In this document: in pieces, positions 62,201 through 64,000 of the stretch
Numbering within the stretch: the first letter of the stretch is position 1
How the letters are laid out: each line of letters starts with the position of its first letter
Assembly: GCA_017744715.1 (NCBI GenBank)
Contig: JAGIAT010000012.1
Span: forward strand, 62,001 to 126,000
Reading direction: 5' to 3'
Source of the DNA: Niabella sp.
GTDB lineage: Bacteria; Bacteroidota; Bacteroidia; Chitinophagales; Chitinophagaceae
Length of the DNA stretch: 64,000 nt
Position numbers and translations under genes: made by a program
Notes under the pieces: model-generated
Seen by the model: the letters and a program-made list of their open reading frames with translations, nothing else
Databases searched by the model: none
Told to the model about the DNA's origin: nothing

Positions 62201-62475
62201 CCGATCAGAACGTGCAGACCAATTTATGGAGGGGCAATTCCCATTATTATGAAAAAGGAGATTTTCTTGCCCTGCGGGAAATAACGCTTTCCTATAGCCT
62301 GCCGGCACGGTGGACCCATCAGATCAAACTAAATCATATACGGTTTTATGCATCCGGCAGTAACCTGCACTATTTTTCCAGGTTCACCGGTTTAAACCCG
62401 GAAGATGGCGGATCCGATGACGGCCGTTATCCGCTGCCCATGAACATCGTGTTCGGGGCAAATATCACCTTCTGA
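59275..62475 (+). CDS. SusC/RagA family TonB-dependent outer-membrane transporter
   Basis: Imports oligosaccharides with its SusD partner, powered by TonB. The 1066-aa protein has a signal peptide (about 1-35, ends NAQ) and a carboxypeptidase-regulatory-like domain (VQGKVTMLDGTPLANVTVQKK). A TonB-box region leads into the plug: SLNEVVVTGYGKQSRSNIT, RIIVRGGTSIDNPNG, PLYIIDGVV, IQILKDAASTAIYGARGSNGVV. A 22-strand barrel follows to the C-terminal GANITF. The susD gene begins 34 bp downstream. Confidence 0.96.
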   Translation: MYLNHRYRAGSIRRFGRIAAFLAFFLLIHQAVNAQLKVQGKVTMLDGTPLANVTVQKKNTMQAALSDGQGNYSLEVSGLNGELVFTHASYEPVTVLIDDRTKIDVVINEKVSSLNEVVVTGYGKQSRSNITTSVTKLDKKVLENIPYANAASALQGTVSGVRVQSTSGQPGAAPRIIVRGGTSIDNPNGAAPLYIIDGVVRMDMNYINPDDIESIQILKDAASTAIYGARGSNGVVIVTTRSGKAGKAKITYNYDLILSRPDRKYDLLTARDFIYFQRKGLEASGKKVPNNLAQLNQAVAAGTGNDLTNNTLFTTQYLTPANQHKLNEGWESMPDPLDPSKTIIFKNTDFQDILLKSSISHNHAINVSGGTEKSTFSLSGGYLNNEGIALNTDFKRITFNAFGDLAVNDKLKVFARVNYTYSGNHQVPRTDIFKRDIAAAPTTKYRFEDGTLAQGQFRSVGNPEYIMNTTVGKNVAENITFSTGAHWQLLPELSFDPQVSLLRQSQEGRNFFKAYYDGTTYNQTRTASGTYTKLMQPQVDAVLSYAKSFKEVHNLDAKAGFSYYSTINTSLGATGQGAVTDLIPTLNASALAVSVNGAETQTNLYGYFSNINYGFKRKYLLTINARYDGASNLGANNKWGFFPGVSAGWNVNNENFWKAASAVFNVLKLRASYGVNGNISGLSPYQAQGEYNVGAVYNGNGAIQNTVIPNQDLQWERSKTFDLGLDIGLLNSRITVIADVYRRVTDHLLTNLALPHSSGISSVRTNFGSMENKGFEAEGSFKLLAPSAALQWNLSVNASYVKNKILKLPYNGTPNNRVGGFYVWNAAVNDYAWMGGLQEGQSVGDLYAYKQTGIYATDEEAAKAPLDKLIATADKTKYGGDVNWADLDGNHIIDDRDRIFVGNIYPKWTGGISNSLSYKGVELYIRMDYTTGHTIYNETRARYLGQFSGQMNFSTEALRSWQKQGDVTDIPRIYWADQNVQTNLWRGNSHYYEKGDFLALREITLSYSLPARWTHQIKLNHIRFYASGSNLHYFSRFTGLNPEDGGSDDGRYPLPMNIVFGANITF

Positions 62476-62509
62476 CCGTTCTTCATATCACTGCATTAAA
62501 TTACGCGTA

Positions 62510-64000
62510 ATGAAACAATATACATTTGGCCTTATACTGGTTTTGACAGCAGCGCTGGTAATTGTATCCTGCCAAAAGCAATTAAATCTGGAGCCCATCA
62601 GTAATATCTCCAGTTCGGTTTTCTGGAAAACGGATAAGGATGCTACGGGCGCTTTGTTTGGTATGTATGCGCGCTTAAAGACTGTGGCGCAGAGCGATCT
62701 TTTTCTTTTAGGAGAATCCCGGAGTGAATCGATGAGTGGCAGTGTGGCCTCTTCCGGCAGTTACCAGGGGTATATTCAGAATACGATCACGCCCATTAAT
62801 ACAACTGTAAACTGGCAGAAGATATACCTGGTGATCCACGATGCCAATCTGATCTTAAAATACGTGCCCGCCATTGGTTTTACCAGTGATGCGAACAAAA
62901 AGAACATACTGGCGCAGGCGTATACCATGCGGGCTTATTTATATTTTGTACTGGCCCGCAGCTGGGGCGATGTACCGCTGGTAACGGAACCTACCGAAGG
63001 GTATAGTGCCGAAACGACGCAACGGCCCAAAACGCCGGTGGCGGAAGTGTTCGGCCAGATCAAACGGGACCTGGACTCTGCAGCTGCCAATTTTCAGACG
63101 GATGCCTTTCCCGCGGGCCGTAACATGTGGTCGCGCCCCGCAATGCATACATTGAAAGGGGATGTATACCTGTGGACGGCAAAAGTACTGAACGGGGGGC
63201 AGGCCGATCTGACGGTGGCACTGGACGCGCTCAACAAAGCTGCCGCAGCGGATGCCGTTTTACTAAGCGATTTTAACCAGGTGTTTGATTATGCAAATAA
63301 AGGGAACAAAGAGATCCTGATGGGCCTGTCCTTCCGTTTACTGGACCCCGGCTCATTAGCCGTTTACGCCGATATGTATGCCGCATCTACCTATTTTCCC
63401 GTGGCGCTTATAGACCAGGCCACCCGCGATGCTGTAGGCGCCCTGGGAGGCGCACCGTATTGGGAACCCAGCGCCCTGGTGCGGAGCCAGTTTGATAATG
63501 ATGACCGGCGGAAGAATGCTACTTTTATTGAGATCTATACACGGGATCCCAAAGATCCCAATCCGCCAAAATATCACAGCTCCGTAAATGTTAAGTTTAA
63601 TGGTGTGGTGGATGGCGGCGTAAGAAAGTGGGTAGATGATCTGCCGCTGTACCGGTATGCAGATGTTTTACTGCTGAAGGCCGAAGTAAAGAATGCGATG
63701 GGAATGGACCCTGCGGAAGAAATAAATGCGATACGGTCGCGGGCCTATGGGACCAATATGCCGGCGCATCTTTTTGTAAGCGGCAGCAAGGCCTATAATG
63801 ATGAGCAATTGCTGAAAGAACGGCTGCTGGAGTTCCTGTTTGAAGGAAAGCGCTGGTGGGACCTGTTACGGTTCAATAAAGCTTTTGAGCTGGTGCCCTC
63901 GCTGGCAAGCCAGGCCGATAAACAATATTTAAAACTTTGGCCCATAGCATTAACCACTTTAAGTCTGGAGCCTAAAGTAACTCAAAACCCGGGATATGAA
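62510..64000 (+). CDS. SusD/RagB family nutrient-binding lipoprotein (runs to window edge)
   Basis: Surface lid that captures glycans for the SusC pore. The frame is open from the ATG at 62510 to base 64000 (497 codons) with no stop. The signal ends in lipobox VIVSC (Cys21), followed by QKQLNLEPISNISSSVFWKT, the standard SusD opening. ILAQAYTMRAYLYFVLARSWGDVPLV and LKERLLEFLFEGKRWWDLLRFNKA are the TPR-like and C-terminal family signatures. The last residues, TQNPGYE, resemble a SusD C-terminus, so little is missing. Confidence 0.95.
   Translation, partial: MKQYTFGLILVLTAALVIVSCQKQLNLEPISNISSSVFWKTDKDATGALFGMYARLKTVAQSDLFLLGESRSESMSGSVASSGSYQGYIQNTITPINTTVNWQKIYLVIHDANLILKYVPAIGFTSDANKKNILAQAYTMRAYLYFVLARSWGDVPLVTEPTEGYSAETTQRPKTPVAEVFGQIKRDLDSAAANFQTDAFPAGRNMWSRPAMHTLKGDVYLWTAKVLNGGQADLTVALDALNKAAAADAVLLSDFNQVFDYANKGNKEILMGLSFRLLDPGSLAVYADMYAASTYFPVALIDQATRDAVGALGGAPYWEPSALVRSQFDNDDRRKNATFIEIYTRDPKDPNPPKYHSSVNVKFNGVVDGGVRKWVDDLPLYRYADVLLLKAEVKNAMGMDPAEEINAIRSRAYGTNMPAHLFVSGSKAYNDEQLLKERLLEFLFEGKRWWDLLRFNKAFELVPSLASQADKQYLKLWPIALTTLSLEPKVTQNPGYE

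Overview
This 64 kb window is chromosomal DNA of a Bacteroidota bacterium, most likely family Chitinophagaceae (a Niabella/Niastella/Chitinophaga-type genome). The grounds are a SusC/SusD pair with a sulfatase-containing locus, several exact TAnnTTTG promoter boxes typical of Bacteroidota sigma-70, scarce Shine-Dalgarno sequences, two clpP paralogues, and housekeeping proteins of Bacteroidota type. No phage, insertion sequence, CRISPR array or rRNA was seen. One tRNA (Leu, anticodon TAG) is present.

Layout. 1-3465: dnaE, C-terminus cut by the window edge. 3.8-10.9 kb: envelope and transport genes (NlpC/P60 lipoprotein, Wzx-like flippase, M1 aminopeptidase, peptide-binding lipoprotein, YdeI-like protein). 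11.1-14.4 kb: a three-gene operon of circularly permuted ATP-grasp, alpha-E protein and transglutaminase. 14.7-15.8 kb: a LacI-type regulator. 16.0-19.0 kb: a 48-51 aa protein, clpX and two adjacent clpP genes. 19.3-23.6 kb: PhoX-like lipoprotein, di-heme peroxidase and metallophosphoesterase. 23.6-27.0 kb: membrane protein, trigger factor, tRNA-Leu and an AT-rich two-gene cassette with overlapping ends. 27.2-32.8 kb: relA/spoT, purA, an acidic low-complexity protein and pabB. 32.9-36.4 kb: orphan response regulator, lipoprotein and a two-gene ABC exporter. 36.6-47.9 kb: M16 protease, lytic transglycosylase, gatA, tatA, rplS, Bcr/CflA-type MFS pump, two paralogous outer-membrane barrels and RNase Y. 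48.2-49.3 kb: a noncoding array of nine ~133-bp tandem repeats. 49.3-64.0 kb: a carbohydrate/sulfated-glycan locus (Fe-alcohol dehydrogenase, ceramidase-like hydrolase, AraC regulator, SGNH esterase, sialidase-like propeller, DhnA-type aldolase, glycosidase-like protein, sulfatase, SusC, SusD; SusD reaches the window end).

The most unusual signals are noncoding. (1) Six degenerate period-7 repeat tracts each begin at, or within a few bases of, the 3' end of a gene, with the same heptamer family (about NTTCAGN) on the sense strand next to the gene. (2) The 133-bp array abuts the stop codon of the Fe-alcohol dehydrogenase gene, and its unit resembles the last codons of that gene. (3) The small cassette at 26.4-27.0 kb (DUF6934-like protein plus a 56-aa basic protein, ATGA overlap, beside a tRNA) has the layout of an uncharacterised toxin-antitoxin-like pair. 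All functional statements here rest on reading motifs by eye; no database search was made.
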